A DNA stretch of 64,000 bases from an uncultured Pelagibacteraceae bacterium (GTDB lineage Bacteria > Pseudomonadota > Alphaproteobacteria > Pelagibacterales > Pelagibacteraceae). The stretch's first letter is position 1; each line of letters begins with the position of its first letter. Under the pieces are notes generated by a model. That model was not told the DNA's origin and did not search any database. It saw nothing but the letters and a program-made list of their open reading frames with translations. A program made the position numbers and the translations under genes. The stretch is taken from contig CACMAX010000006.1 in the NCBI GenBank assembly GCA_902611845.1, forward strand, positions 30,252-94,251. The letters run 5' to 3'. Shown here piece by piece: positions 10,936-20,875 of the stretch.

Positions 10936-11693
10936 TATTTTGCTGTCCAACCCCCATCAATTACTATTGATGTCCCTGTTATCATGCTTGCTGCATCTGA
11001 AGCTAAAAAACATACCGCTGTAGCTACATCAGACTCTGTAGCAACTTTTCCCATTGGAATATTACTTAAAGCTAGCTGTTTAAATTTTTTATTTTTAAAG
11101 AATTTTTTAACCATTGGAGTTTCAACAAATGTAGGTGCAACAGTGTTTACTCTAATATTTTTTGTTGCAAGTTCAACTCCCATTCCTTTTGTTAACCCTT
11201 CAATTCCAAATTTTGTCATATTGTAAATATTTCTACCTGACATACCGACATGCCCTAATTGTGAGGACATATTAATTATAGATCCACCTTTTTTTTTATT
11301 TTTTAACATTTTTAGTACTACTAGTTGTGCAACGTTGAATGCCGCCTTCATATTTAAATCTACAAGATAATTCATACTTGTTTGTTTAATTTTTTCAAAA
11401 GGCTCAGGAATATTTGTACCAGCATTATTTACAAGTATATCAACTTTCTTAATTTTTTTTAATTTAGAAGAAAGATCTTCATAATCCATTATATCGCAAG
11501 TTATTTTAACTAATTTTCCTTTAACTTTTTTTATATCTTTTTGAAGTTTATCAAGATCAGAAGCAGTTCTGCTCACTCCAATTATTGTTGCACCAGCTTC
11601 TGCAAGTGCAATAGAACATGCTCTACCAATACCTTTTCCCGCACCTGTTACTAAAGCAACTTTATTTTTTAAATTAATTTTTTTTAAATACAT
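10935..11693 (-). CDS. Short-chain dehydrogenase/reductase (SDR)
   Basis: TGAGKGIGRA, NNAGTN, YNMTKFGIEG, IDGGW C-terminus. Confidence 0.93.
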   Translation of the reverse strand: MYLKKINLKNKVALVTGAGKGIGRACSIALAEAGATIIGVSRTASDLDKLQKDIKKVKGKLVKITCDIMDYEDLSSKLKKIKKVDILVNNAGTNIPEPFEKIKQTSMNYLVDLNMKAAFNVAQLVVLKMLKNKKKGGSIINMSSQLGHVGMSGRNIYNMTKFGIEGLTKGMGVELATKNIRVNTVAPTFVETPMVKKFFKNKKFKQLALSNIPMGKVATESDVATAVCFLASDAASMITGTSIVIDGGWTAK

Positions 11694-12272
11694 TTATAAA
11701 AATAGTTTTACGTCTGTATATATTAGCTCTATTGCAACAAATAATATTGCTAATAATCCAACCCATCCTATCCATTTATACTTTTTAATCCAGCCAGATA
11801 TCAATGTTGCTGCAGTAGCCATTAAAACTATTGATAAAACAAGACCAAATATTAATAACATGTAGTGATCTCTAGCTGCGCCTGCTACTCCTAATACATT
11901 ATCTAAACTCATTGTTACATCTGCAAGGATTACAGTTGTTATAGCTTTCATGAATGAACTGTTATCTACTTTTTTTACATTTTCTTCAGCATTACCATTC
12001 ATTTTAATTACATCTTCATAAAGTCTGTAACATATATAAAGAAGTAAAATTCCTCCAATAAGTCTAAGTCCTGTGATTTGTAATAGATAAGCAGTTATTA
12101 GTGTAAATATAACTCTTAAAACTACAGCAGCTCCAATTCCCCAAAAAATAATTTTTTTTCTTTGCTCAGTTGGAAATTGAGAAGCAACCATTCCAATTAT
12201 AATTGCGTTGTCTCCTGCTAAAACTAAATCGATAAAAACTATTTGAAAAAAAATTACTATTTGTTCGGTCAT
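11694..12272 (-). CDS. TerC/YjbE family integral membrane protein
   Basis: FIDLVLAGDNAIIIGMVASQFP and LADVTMSLDNVLGVAGAARDH motifs. Confidence 0.9.
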   Translation of the reverse strand: MTEQIVIFFQIVFIDLVLAGDNAIIIGMVASQFPTEQRKKIIFWGIGAAVVLRVIFTLITAYLLQITGLRLIGGILLLYICYRLYEDVIKMNGNAEENVKKVDNSSFMKAITTVILADVTMSLDNVLGVAGAARDHYMLLIFGLVLSIVLMATAATLISGWIKKYKWIGWVGLLAILFVAIELIYTDVKLFL

Positions 12273-13873
12273 CTTCTACTATCCTCAATTATCATATCAG
12301 CTGCTTTTTCCGCAATCATTATTGTCGGTGCATTTGTATTTCCTGATGTGATATGAGGCATAACAGAGGCATCTACAACCCTTAAATTTTCTAGTCCGTG
12401 AGCGACTAATCTATCATTAACAACAGCATTTTCATCTTTACCCATTCTACATGTGCTCACTGGATGGAATATTGTATTCGCAAATTTTCCAGCTTCTGTT
12501 GCTAATTCTTTATTATCTGTAATATTGATTCCCGGTCTAAGCTCTTCAGGTTGATAATCTTTATAAGCTTTAGACTCCATAACAATTTTTCTTACAATCT
12601 TTAATGCTTTTCCAGCAATCTCACGATCTTCATCAGTTGATAAATAATTCATTTTTATTTTTGGTGAAACTCTGGTGTCAGGAGATTTTAATTCAATAGA
12701 CCCTCTACTCGTTGGTCTTACATTTGTAATTGTTGGAGTGAACGCTGGAAATTTATGTAAAGCTGATTTTCCTAAAAGATCGGTACTTGCTGGTGAAATA
12801 TGAAATTGAAGATTTGGAGTTTCTAAATGTTCATCACTTTTAACAAAACCACAAACATAACTAGCACCAACTGTTAGAGGTCCTTTTCTTAAGAAAAGAA
12901 ACTTTAAACCAGATAACATTTTTTTAGTAAAGCTGTAGTAAATATCATTTAAAGTTTCTAAATTTTTAATTTTATAAACAGGCCTTAGCATTAAATGATC
13001 AGTTAGATTTCTTCCAACACCTTGATGATCTTTTAAAACATTAATGTTGTTTTCTTTTAGAAGTTCTCCAGGTCCAATTCCTGATGCCTGTAATATATGA
13101 GGCGAACCAATTGTACCTGCGCTTAGTATAATTTCTTTATTAGTCTCAACAGAAAATTCTTTTCCATCTATCCAATAATTTACTTTTTTTGCTTTTTTAT
13201 TCTCAAATTCTATATTTTTAATGTGAGCCTTAGTAATAATTTTTAAATTTTTTCTACTCTTAACTGGATTTAAATAACCTACAGCTGTACTACATCTAAA
13301 GCCATTTTTAATTGTGAACGGAAAATATCCCATTCCTTCATTATCACCGTTGTTAAAATCATCAGTTCTTTTGTAACCATGTTCTTCAGCAGCCTCTAAA
13401 AATAGATCGAGAACTTTAAATGTTGCTCTAATTTTCTCGACTGCAATTGGTCCTCCAGAACCATGAAACTCGTTTTCTCCAAATTGAAAATCTTCAGACT
13501 TTTTAAAATAAGGAAGAACATCATCCCACGACCAACCAACATTACCCAATTGTCTCCAATAATTATAATCATTAGATTGACCTCTGATATAAAGCATTCC
13601 ATTAATAGATGAGCTTCCACCTAATGTTTTTCCTCTTGGATAAACCATTTGTCTGTTATCGCAGTTTGGTTCTTTCTCAGTATTAAAACACCAATCGGTA
13701 TCTGGATTGTGCATAGTTTTAAAATAACCACCTGGAATATGGATCCATGGATTAGTGTCTTTACCACCAGCTTCAAGTAAAAGAACTTTAGTATCAGGAT
13801 TTGCTGTTAATCTATTAGCTAAAACACAGCCAGCTGAACCAGCGCCAATAATTATGTAATCAAATTTATCCAT
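12269..13873 (-). CDS. GMC family oxidoreductase (choline dehydrogenase-like)
   Basis: YIIIGAGSAGCVLANRLTANP, PRGKTLGGSSSINGMLYIRG, HPVSTCRMG. Confidence 0.93.
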   Translation of the reverse strand: MDKFDYIIIGAGSAGCVLANRLTANPDTKVLLLEAGGKDTNPWIHIPGGYFKTMHNPDTDWCFNTEKEPNCDNRQMVYPRGKTLGGSSSINGMLYIRGQSNDYNYWRQLGNVGWSWDDVLPYFKKSEDFQFGENEFHGSGGPIAVEKIRATFKVLDLFLEAAEEHGYKRTDDFNNGDNEGMGYFPFTIKNGFRCSTAVGYLNPVKSRKNLKIITKAHIKNIEFENKKAKKVNYWIDGKEFSVETNKEIILSAGTIGSPHILQASGIGPGELLKENNINVLKDHQGVGRNLTDHLMLRPVYKIKNLETLNDIYYSFTKKMLSGLKFLFLRKGPLTVGASYVCGFVKSDEHLETPNLQFHISPASTDLLGKSALHKFPAFTPTITNVRPTSRGSIELKSPDTRVSPKIKMNYLSTDEDREIAGKALKIVRKIVMESKAYKDYQPEELRPGINITDNKELATEAGKFANTIFHPVSTCRMGKDENAVVNDRLVAHGLENLRVVDASVMPHITSGNTNAPTIMIAEKAADMIIEDSRR

Positions 13874-14008
13874 ATTTTTTATTAATAATTTTTAATGAAT
13901 ATTTAATGATTTTAAACATTTTTCTCATAAATACTTCGAAATGACGCTTGTATCTGCCTTAGATTTTTGAGAGGATATTTACATTATAAATAAAAAGAGA
14001 GGGATATA

Positions 14009-15106
14009 ATGAAAAAAATCGTTTCAGCGTTGTTTGCTGCTTTCTTAGTATTTGGATTTATTTCAAATGCGAATGCTGCAAAAACGTTAAAGTGTCAGAC
14101 GGTTATTAGCGCTAAAGGTGATGAAGCGGTAATGTTAAAAGACTTTACTGACAACGTAACAAAACTAACAGGTGGATCTTTAAAATTTGAAATTATGCCA
14201 GCAGGAACAGTAGTTGGAGTTAAAGAAACTCTGGATGCTGTTGATAAAGGTTTGATTGATTGCGGATTTGCTTGGACACACTATTGGTCTGGAGAACATC
14301 CAGCTGCTATGTTATTTGGTTCGCCAGTAGCAGGTGGTGGTGTAGGAATTGATAACATCGCATTTTTATCATGGTTTTTATATGGTGGTGGAGAACAACT
14401 ATATGACAGACTTTGGGGAGAAATGAAAAGAGACATTAAAGGTTTCATGCTTCAACCAGTTGGTCCAGAAGCTTTAGGATGGTTCCCAAGAAAAATCAAA
14501 GATATGGATGATTTCAGAACATTTAAGTTCAGAACTCCTCCAGGAATTCCAGGTCAAACTTATAAAGACATTGGAATAGCTTCAGTTGCAATGGGTGGTG
14601 GAGATATTCTTCCAGCATTGGAAGCAGGAACTATTGATGCTGCTGAGTGGTGTTGTCCTCAACCAGATAAAGTGTTTGGTATACATAAAGTATTAAAACA
14701 CTACTATCTACAAGGTTTACACCAAGTAGTCGTAAATGCTGACTTTTACTTAAATAAAAGCACTTACGATAAGTTCACTGACCATGAGAAATTTTCAATG
14801 AAGATGGCTGCTGATGCATCGTTGATGAGAGCTTTAGCTTACAGAATCAACACTAATGGATTAGCACTTAAAGATCTAACTGAAAATCATGGTGTGATTC
14901 TTGAAGATACACCAGCAGATTATTTCCCAGCTTATATGGCTGCAGCGAAAGCAACTTTAGAGAAAAATGCAAAAGAAAACGCATTCTTTAAAGAAGTTTA
15001 TGACTCAATGATAAGCTTTGCTAATACCGCAGTACCATTCTGGTCTGGTGCACAAACATCGAATGCTAAGCTAGGAATGGCTTATGCTAATTCGTTGAAG
15101 AAATAA
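14009..15106 (+). CDS. TRAP transporter substrate-binding protein (DctP family, 2-keto-acid-binding-like)
   Basis: Signal peptide; ISAKGDEAV, FRTPPGIPGQTYKDIG, LEAGTIDAAEW; followed by DctQ and DctM. Confidence 0.9.
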   Translation: MKKIVSALFAAFLVFGFISNANAAKTLKCQTVISAKGDEAVMLKDFTDNVTKLTGGSLKFEIMPAGTVVGVKETLDAVDKGLIDCGFAWTHYWSGEHPAAMLFGSPVAGGGVGIDNIAFLSWFLYGGGEQLYDRLWGEMKRDIKGFMLQPVGPEALGWFPRKIKDMDDFRTFKFRTPPGIPGQTYKDIGIASVAMGGGDILPALEAGTIDAAEWCCPQPDKVFGIHKVLKHYYLQGLHQVVVNADFYLNKSTYDKFTDHEKFSMKMAADASLMRALAYRINTNGLALKDLTENHGVILEDTPADYFPAYMAAAKATLEKNAKENAFFKEVYDSMISFANTAVPFWSGAQTSNAKLGMAYANSLKK

Positions 15107-15117
15107 ATAAAGTTATT

Positions 15118-15149
15118 AAGCGGGCTTTTATAAGCCCGCTTTTTTTTTC
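15118..15149 (+). terminator. Rho-independent terminator after dctP-like gene
   Basis: Stem AAGCGGGCTT (15118-15127) / AAGCCCGCTT (15132-15141) followed by an uninterrupted T-run. Confidence 0.92.
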
Positions 15150-15159
15150 TAAAATTTAT

Positions 15160-15765
15160 ATGTCGGATAATCCAAAGTTAGATATTTCAGATGAAATGAT
15201 AGCCGAAAGGCGATCAGGATCTGGAAAGATGCCTGATGATATGCCAACTTGGATGGCTAAAACTATAGTTAACATAGACAAATTTAGTAAATTAATAGGA
15301 AACATTGTTTGCTGGATTACGATCCCACTAATGCTTGGGATGGTTTATGAAGTTTTAGCAAGAAAATTATTTTTAGCTCCTACAATCTGGGCTTATGATA
15401 TGAGCAGATTTTTTTATGGAGCATTATTTATGTTAGGAGCAGGATACGCTCTTTCAAAAGGTGTTCATATTAGAGCAGATTTTTTATATAGAAATTTTAA
15501 AGTTAAAACTCAAGGCAGAATAGATTTTTGGCTTTACTTATTATTTTATTTTCCAGGATTAATAGTCTTTTTGTATATGACAACAGGTTTTGTCCAAGAA
15601 AGTATAATGAGAAACGAAAGAGGAATGGATACAACATGGATGCCATATATGTGGCCGATAAAATCTTGTCTATGGATTGGAATTGTTTTCCTTTTAATCC
15701 AAGGTGTTTCAGAACTTTTTAAAAGTTATTACGCAGCTGTCAAAGGTAAATGGCCAGGTAGTTAA
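15160..15765 (+). CDS. TRAP transporter small permease (DctQ)
   Basis: Four-TM small subunit between DctP and DctM; YEVLARKLFLAPTIWAYDMSRFFYG...GYALSKGVHIRAD. Confidence 0.9.
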   Translation: MSDNPKLDISDEMIAERRSGSGKMPDDMPTWMAKTIVNIDKFSKLIGNIVCWITIPLMLGMVYEVLARKLFLAPTIWAYDMSRFFYGALFMLGAGYALSKGVHIRADFLYRNFKVKTQGRIDFWLYLLFYFPGLIVFLYMTTGFVQESIMRNERGMDTTWMPYMWPIKSCLWIGIVFLLIQGVSELFKSYYAAVKGKWPGS

Positions 15766-17102
15766 TGCTTTCACATTTAATAGATCCAGCAATTTTAGGT
15801 TTCATACTTATTGGAGTGATGTTGTTTGCAATATTTATAGGATTTCCAATTTCATTTACTCTTATTTTTTTAGGATTTGTCTTTGGATACTTAGGTTTTG
15901 GAAAATTAGTTTTCTATTTAATGACATTGCAATTTTCTATGGTGATGACTGAACAAACTCTCGCCGCCGTCCCCTTATTTGTATTTATGGGAATAATGAT
16001 GGAACAAGCAGGTTTAATGGAGAGATTATTCTCAGCTTTCCAAATGATGTTGGCAAGAGTTAGAGGCTCTTTATATTATGCAGTTTTATTTGTTTCAGTA
16101 ATATTCGCAGCTGCAACTGGAATAGTTGGTGCATCAGTTACAATTCTTGGAATTATGGCTGCAAAATCAATGAATAGATCAAACTATGATGTAAAATTAG
16201 CCGCTGGTACTATCACTGCTGGTGGAACTTTGGGTATTTTAATTCCTCCAAGTATTATGCTTGTAGTTATGGGTCCAATTATGGAAATTCCCGTAACTGA
16301 TTTATTCGCAGCAGCAATAGTTCCAGGAATATTGTTAGCATGCTTATATGCTGCATACACAACATTCAGATGTATGATGAACCCAAAATTAGGTCCACCC
16401 ATACCAGAAGAATTAAGAACAACAGATTTAAAAAAATTATGGCTAGAATTTTTCTTAGGATTAGTGCCACCAGCAGCATTAGTATTTGCTGCATTAGGAA
16501 GTATTTTATTTGGATTTGCTACCCCAACTGAAGCCGCAGGATGTGGTGCAGGTGGTGCATTATTACTTTCATTAGCTTACAAAAAATTAACATTAAAAAA
16601 ATTACAAGATGCTTTAGTTAAAACTTTAGAAATTTCTGCATTAATTATGGTTTTAGTAGCTGCTTCTAATTTCTTTGGAGCAGTGTTTGCAAGATTAGGA
16701 ACCCCAATGGTTTTAACAGATTTTCTATTATCACTTGAGATGAATAAATATTTAATTTTAGGAATAATCATGATTATGATTTTTCTTTTAGGATGGCCAT
16801 TAGAGTGGGTACCTATTGTTATGATAGTTGTTCCTATTATTTTACCATTAGTAGAAGCATTAGGATTTAATTTAACTTGGTTTGCAATTCTTGTTGCTGT
16901 TAATTTGCAAACCGCCTGGCTCTCACCCCCCGTAGCGTTATCTGCTTATTTCTTAAAAGGTGTTGTTCCAAGTTGGGATTTAAAAGATATTTATCTTGGA
17001 ATGATGCAGTTCATGGTTTTGCAGATAATTGGATTAATTATAATCATAGCGTATCCAAAAATAGTACTGTGGTTGCCAACTCTCTTATATGGACAGCAGT
17101 AA
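15765..17102 (+). CDS. TRAP transporter large permease (DctM)
   Basis: GTLGILIPPSIMLVVMGPI, PLFVFMGIMMEQAGLMERLF. Confidence 0.95.
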   Translation: MLSHLIDPAILGFILIGVMLFAIFIGFPISFTLIFLGFVFGYLGFGKLVFYLMTLQFSMVMTEQTLAAVPLFVFMGIMMEQAGLMERLFSAFQMMLARVRGSLYYAVLFVSVIFAAATGIVGASVTILGIMAAKSMNRSNYDVKLAAGTITAGGTLGILIPPSIMLVVMGPIMEIPVTDLFAAAIVPGILLACLYAAYTTFRCMMNPKLGPPIPEELRTTDLKKLWLEFFLGLVPPAALVFAALGSILFGFATPTEAAGCGAGGALLLSLAYKKLTLKKLQDALVKTLEISALIMVLVAASNFFGAVFARLGTPMVLTDFLLSLEMNKYLILGIIMIMIFLLGWPLEWVPIVMIVVPIILPLVEALGFNLTWFAILVAVNLQTAWLSPPVALSAYFLKGVVPSWDLKDIYLGMMQFMVLQIIGLIIIIAYPKIVLWLPTLLYGQQ

Positions 17103-17124
17103 ATAATTGATTAATATCATTTAA

Positions 17125-18579
17125 GTGAATCAAAGCGAAAAATTTCAATTAAGGAATTGGGAATTAGTTTCAATAAATCCAAATAATAGAGACTGGAGTT
17201 GGAAGAATTATTTTAACTTTTGGGCGATAAATATTCAAACAATTGTTGGGTTCTCTTTAATATCAGCTTTATATTTATTCTATGATCTTAATTTTTTTGT
17301 TGTCTTAACAGGATCATTACTAGCAGGATTATTAGTATTCTTTTTTGCTAATATAATTGGAAAAATTTCTCAAAGTAGCGGATTAAGTTTTCCAACAATT
17401 CTCAGACTTTCAATGGGTTTTACTGGCGCCAGATATGTAGGGATGATCAGAGGATTAGTTGGTTTGTTCATGTTTGGTGTACAAACATTTTTTATATCAA
17501 AATCACTAGGATATATTGTAAGGATAATCCTATTTAAAATAGACAATCAACTCTTACAGAATGAAATATTTCTACTATTCTTTTTTGGTTTAAATTTAAT
17601 TGATTGGGTTTGTTTATTTTTAACTTTAATATTTCAATACATCCTTTTTACAAAAGGACAGAATTTTCTAAAATCATTTATTAATTTTTCAGGTCTTTCA
17701 ATATATTTAGGACTATCTGTACTACTAATTGTTATTTTATCTGAGTATTACAATGAACTCCTAAATGGAATAAAACTAAGCTTAGTCTTTAGCAATTTTG
17801 CAATTCAGTCAAATATTGCTCCAATAATTTCAATCACAGGAACTTTATTTGCTTATTTTGCTATAGTTCTCCTCACATTTGGTGATTTTTCTAGATACTC
17901 AATGAATTATAAAGAGATGACCAAAGGTAACTTAAGTATAATATTAAATTTAATATTCTTTTCTTTTTTCTCGGTATTAATCACATTAGGTTCAGATATC
18001 ATTCTTACCAGTAAAGGTTTAAATGCTTCAAGTCTACTTACTAATCCAAATGATATAGTTGGAAAATTTAATAATAATTTTCTAACTTTCTTTTGTTTGA
18101 TATTTATTATTATCTCTTCGTTATCAACTAATTTGATAGCAAATTATATTCCTTCGCAAAATACATTGATAAATTTTTTCCCGAACTCTTTAACGTTAAA
18201 AAAAACAGGAATTGTAATATCAATTATTGGATTAATTATTTCAACATTTTGGCTTTCAATTTTTAGTAAAGCTAATGTTTTGATATTTGTTGAAGCTGTA
18301 GCTACGACTTTTGGCCCAATTTTTGGAGTATTGGTTGCAGATTATTATTTGTTTAAAAAACAACAAATTAATCACAAAGAGCTTTTTTATCCTAAAGAAC
18401 ATACAGAATATATTTACAGTAACGGTTGGAACCTCAAAGCATTGTATGCTCTTTTTATAGGATCAATATTTTCTTTATCATCTCTGCTAAATGAAAATTT
18501 AATACAATATCAATCTTTTGGATGGATTATTGGAGCATTCGCATCTTATTTAGTATATTATTTATTAAATAATAAGTAA
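17125..18579 (+). CDS. NCS1 family nucleobase/cation symporter-like permease
   Basis: WSWKNYFNFWAINIQTIVGF, RLSMGFTGARYVGMIRG; GTG start. Confidence 0.8.
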   Translation: MNQSEKFQLRNWELVSINPNNRDWSWKNYFNFWAINIQTIVGFSLISALYLFYDLNFFVVLTGSLLAGLLVFFFANIIGKISQSSGLSFPTILRLSMGFTGARYVGMIRGLVGLFMFGVQTFFISKSLGYIVRIILFKIDNQLLQNEIFLLFFFGLNLIDWVCLFLTLIFQYILFTKGQNFLKSFINFSGLSIYLGLSVLLIVILSEYYNELLNGIKLSLVFSNFAIQSNIAPIISITGTLFAYFAIVLLTFGDFSRYSMNYKEMTKGNLSIILNLIFFSFFSVLITLGSDIILTSKGLNASSLLTNPNDIVGKFNNNFLTFFCLIFIIISSLSTNLIANYIPSQNTLINFFPNSLTLKKTGIVISIIGLIISTFWLSIFSKANVLIFVEAVATTFGPIFGVLVADYYLFKKQQINHKELFYPKEHTEYIYSNGWNLKALYALFIGSIFSLSSLLNENLIQYQSFGWIIGAFASYLVYYLLNNK

Positions 18580-19586
18580 TGATGAAAGCCCTTGTCTACA
18601 CTGGTGTTGAGGAGATGGAATTTAGGGAGGAAAAAGAACCTTCTGAAAAACCTGGAGAAAGTATTCTTAAAGTTCACGCATCAGGTATCTGTGGCTCAGA
18701 TATGCATGCCTACCACGGAAAAGATGAGAGAAGAATACCACCGTTAATTTTAGGTCATGAAGTTAGTGGTCAAATAATTAACGGAAAGCTTAAAGATCAA
18801 ATTTCAGTTCTTAATCCATTAATAACTTGTAGAAATTGTGAATACTGCAAGAGTGGAAGAGAACATTTATGTCCAGATAGAGTTCTTCTAGGAATGAATA
18901 GACCTTACGAAAGGCAAGGTGCATTTGCTGAACTCATTACAGTTCCAGATCACAATATTTTCAAAGTTCCTGAAAAGCTTGATGTAAAAGAGGCTGCAGT
19001 TGCAGAACCAACAGCAGTTTCATATCACGCAGTATTACTAGCAGTAGAAGCGTCAAAAAAACCATTAAATGAATGTAGAACGCTTGTTCAAGGTGGTGGA
19101 GCAATTGGGCTATTATGTGCATTAATTTTATCCAAGATCCAAGGAAATACAAATTTAACTATTTCTGATCCAAATCAAAAAAGACTTAATGCATGCTCAA
19201 AATATGTAGATGCAAAAACAGTATCACCAGATCATAAGGATATTAAAGAGAGCAGCTTTGATTTAGTTTTTGATACTGTTGGACTTGAAGTTTCACGACA
19301 ACAGGCAATCAGTGTAGTAAAACCAGGCGGAATAATAGTTCATATCGGACTAACTCAGCCTGCAGGATCTTTTAATTTTAGAAAAGCAACTCTTCAAGAA
19401 GTCACTTTTATTGGGACTTATTGTTATACAAATAAAGAGTTTGGAGAAACTATTGATATTTTAACTAATAACAAACTAGGCAAGATAGAGTGGATTGAGT
19501 ATAGAAATCTTAAAGATGGTTGGGGAGCTTTTAAAGAAATTCATGATGGAACCTGTTCAGCCCCTAAGATAGTGCTTCTGCCTTAA
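18579..19586 (+). CDS. Zinc-dependent alcohol dehydrogenase (sorbitol/threonine dehydrogenase-like MDR)
   Basis: SGICGSDMHAYHG, LILGHEVSG, NCEYCKSGREHLC structural Zn motif. Confidence 0.92.
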   Translation: MMKALVYTGVEEMEFREEKEPSEKPGESILKVHASGICGSDMHAYHGKDERRIPPLILGHEVSGQIINGKLKDQISVLNPLITCRNCEYCKSGREHLCPDRVLLGMNRPYERQGAFAELITVPDHNIFKVPEKLDVKEAAVAEPTAVSYHAVLLAVEASKKPLNECRTLVQGGGAIGLLCALILSKIQGNTNLTISDPNQKRLNACSKYVDAKTVSPDHKDIKESSFDLVFDTVGLEVSRQQAISVVKPGGIIVHIGLTQPAGSFNFRKATLQEVTFIGTYCYTNKEFGETIDILTNNKLGKIEWIEYRNLKDGWGAFKEIHDGTCSAPKIVLLP

Positions 19587-19714
19587 ATTCTTGGTTTTTT
19601 AAGAGGTAATAATACCTTTTTTTCTCCAAATTTTTCAGAATTTTTTGAAATTACAGGCGCAGTTATAATTATAGACCAATAAATCATCAAACCAAAAAGA
19701 ACTGCCAACTTCAT
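19583..19714 (-). CDS. Small 43-aa putative single-TM protein
   Basis: Reverse-strand translation MKLAVLFGLMIYWSIIITAPVISKNSEKFGEKKVLLPLKKPRI; fills an otherwise empty intergenic region; N-terminal hydrophobic helix. Confidence 0.45.
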   Translation of the reverse strand: MKLAVLFGLMIYWSIIITAPVISKNSEKFGEKKVLLPLKKPRI

Positions 19715-19809
19715 ATCATCTAAGTAGAGAACAATAATGATTTATGCATGTTTAAATAATGTCAAAATTTTGAATTTGAAAATTATTTTATCTTTTATAT
19801 AGAGAGGAC

Positions 19810-20463
19810 ATGTTTAGATTTTTATTTAAATTAATTTTAGTTACTGCATTGTTACAAACAATATTGTATGCCGAGGAAGTAAAAGTATTTGAGTTTACAG
19901 ACAAAGAATTATCAGAATTAACTGTGAGAAAAGTAAGAGGGGCAGATAATAAAACTGAATATTCTGTTGGCTCTGATGAAAATGGTAATTACCTTAAAGC
20001 TATTGCTGATAATGCTGCTTCTGGCCTAGGTAAGGAGATTAAAATTGATCTAAATAAAACACCTTTCATAAATATTACTTGGAAAATTGAGAAAGACATA
20101 CCAGGGATAGATGAGACAGCTAAAAAGGGTCATGACTTTGCAGGAAGAGTATTCGTCATTAAAAAAACTGGAGCAACACCTTTATCCAATAGAGCAATAA
20201 ATTATGTTTTTTCAAGCAATCAAGAAGTTGGAAGCAACTTTCCAAGCCCATATACTAAAAAGTCCATAGATAATGTCCTTGCTACTACCAAAACAAATTT
20301 AAATGAATGGGTAACTGTCAAAGCAAACGTTAAAGAAGATTTCAAAAAATTCCATAATTTAGATGTTAATGAGCTAGATGGTATAGCGATCATGTCAGAT
20401 ACAGATAATTCAAAGAAAAAATCAATTACTTACTATCAAAATATCTATTTTTCTTCTCAATAA
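19810..20463 (+). CDS. DUF3047-like exported protein
   Basis: Signal peptide; ITWKIEKDIPG...KGHDFAGRVFVIKKTG...INYVFSSNQEVGSNFPSPYTKK, DELDGIAIMSDTDNSKK. Confidence 0.65.
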   Translation: MFRFLFKLILVTALLQTILYAEEVKVFEFTDKELSELTVRKVRGADNKTEYSVGSDENGNYLKAIADNAASGLGKEIKIDLNKTPFINITWKIEKDIPGIDETAKKGHDFAGRVFVIKKTGATPLSNRAINYVFSSNQEVGSNFPSPYTKKSIDNVLATTKTNLNEWVTVKANVKEDFKKFHNLDVNELDGIAIMSDTDNSKKKSITYYQNIYFSSQ

Positions 20464-20482
20464 ATTTTATTAATATCAATTG

Positions 20483-20875
20483 ATGAAAGTATTTAAGTAT
20501 AATTTAAAAGTATACTATGAGGATACTGATTTTGGTGGAATAGTTTACCACGCAAATTATTTAAAGTACTTTGAAAGAGCAAGATCTGAGCTTATTTATT
20601 CCTTGGGATATTCGAATAAAAAGTTATTAGATAAACATAATGTTTTAATAGCAGTAAAAACTTGCAACGTAGATTTTAAAAAACCAGCTAAATTTGAGGA
20701 TAAAATTACCGTTTTCACAAAAATAAAATCTAATACTTTGACTACAATTACAATGTCACAAGTAATTAAAAGAAAATCAGATACTTTATGTGATGCAGAG
20801 ATTAAATTAGTATCTCTAAATAAGTTGGGAAAACCAGTAAAACTTCCAGTAGCACTTATTAACAAATTAAACTAG
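20483..20875 (+). CDS. ybgC: YbgC-like acyl-CoA thioesterase (Tol-Pal associated hotdog)
   Basis: YEDTDFGGIVYHANYLKYFERARSELI; ATG at 20483 preferred over the listed TTG. Confidence 0.9.
   Translation: MKVFKYNLKVYYEDTDFGGIVYHANYLKYFERARSELIYSLGYSNKKLLDKHNVLIAVKTCNVDFKKPAKFEDKITVFTKIKSNTLTTITMSQVIKRKSDTLCDAEIKLVSLNKLGKPVKLPVALINKLN

Noticed and set aside
13874-14008. Riboswitch or structured leader in the GMC/TRAP divergent intergenic region
   Set aside because: No recognisable aptamer core or convincing helices; only a purine-rich ribosome-binding region (agagaggg) close to the dctP start.
15528-15952. Same-strand alternative-frame ORFs 15528-15722 and 15704-15952
   Set aside because: Out of frame inside the dctQ/dctM genes; no independent support.
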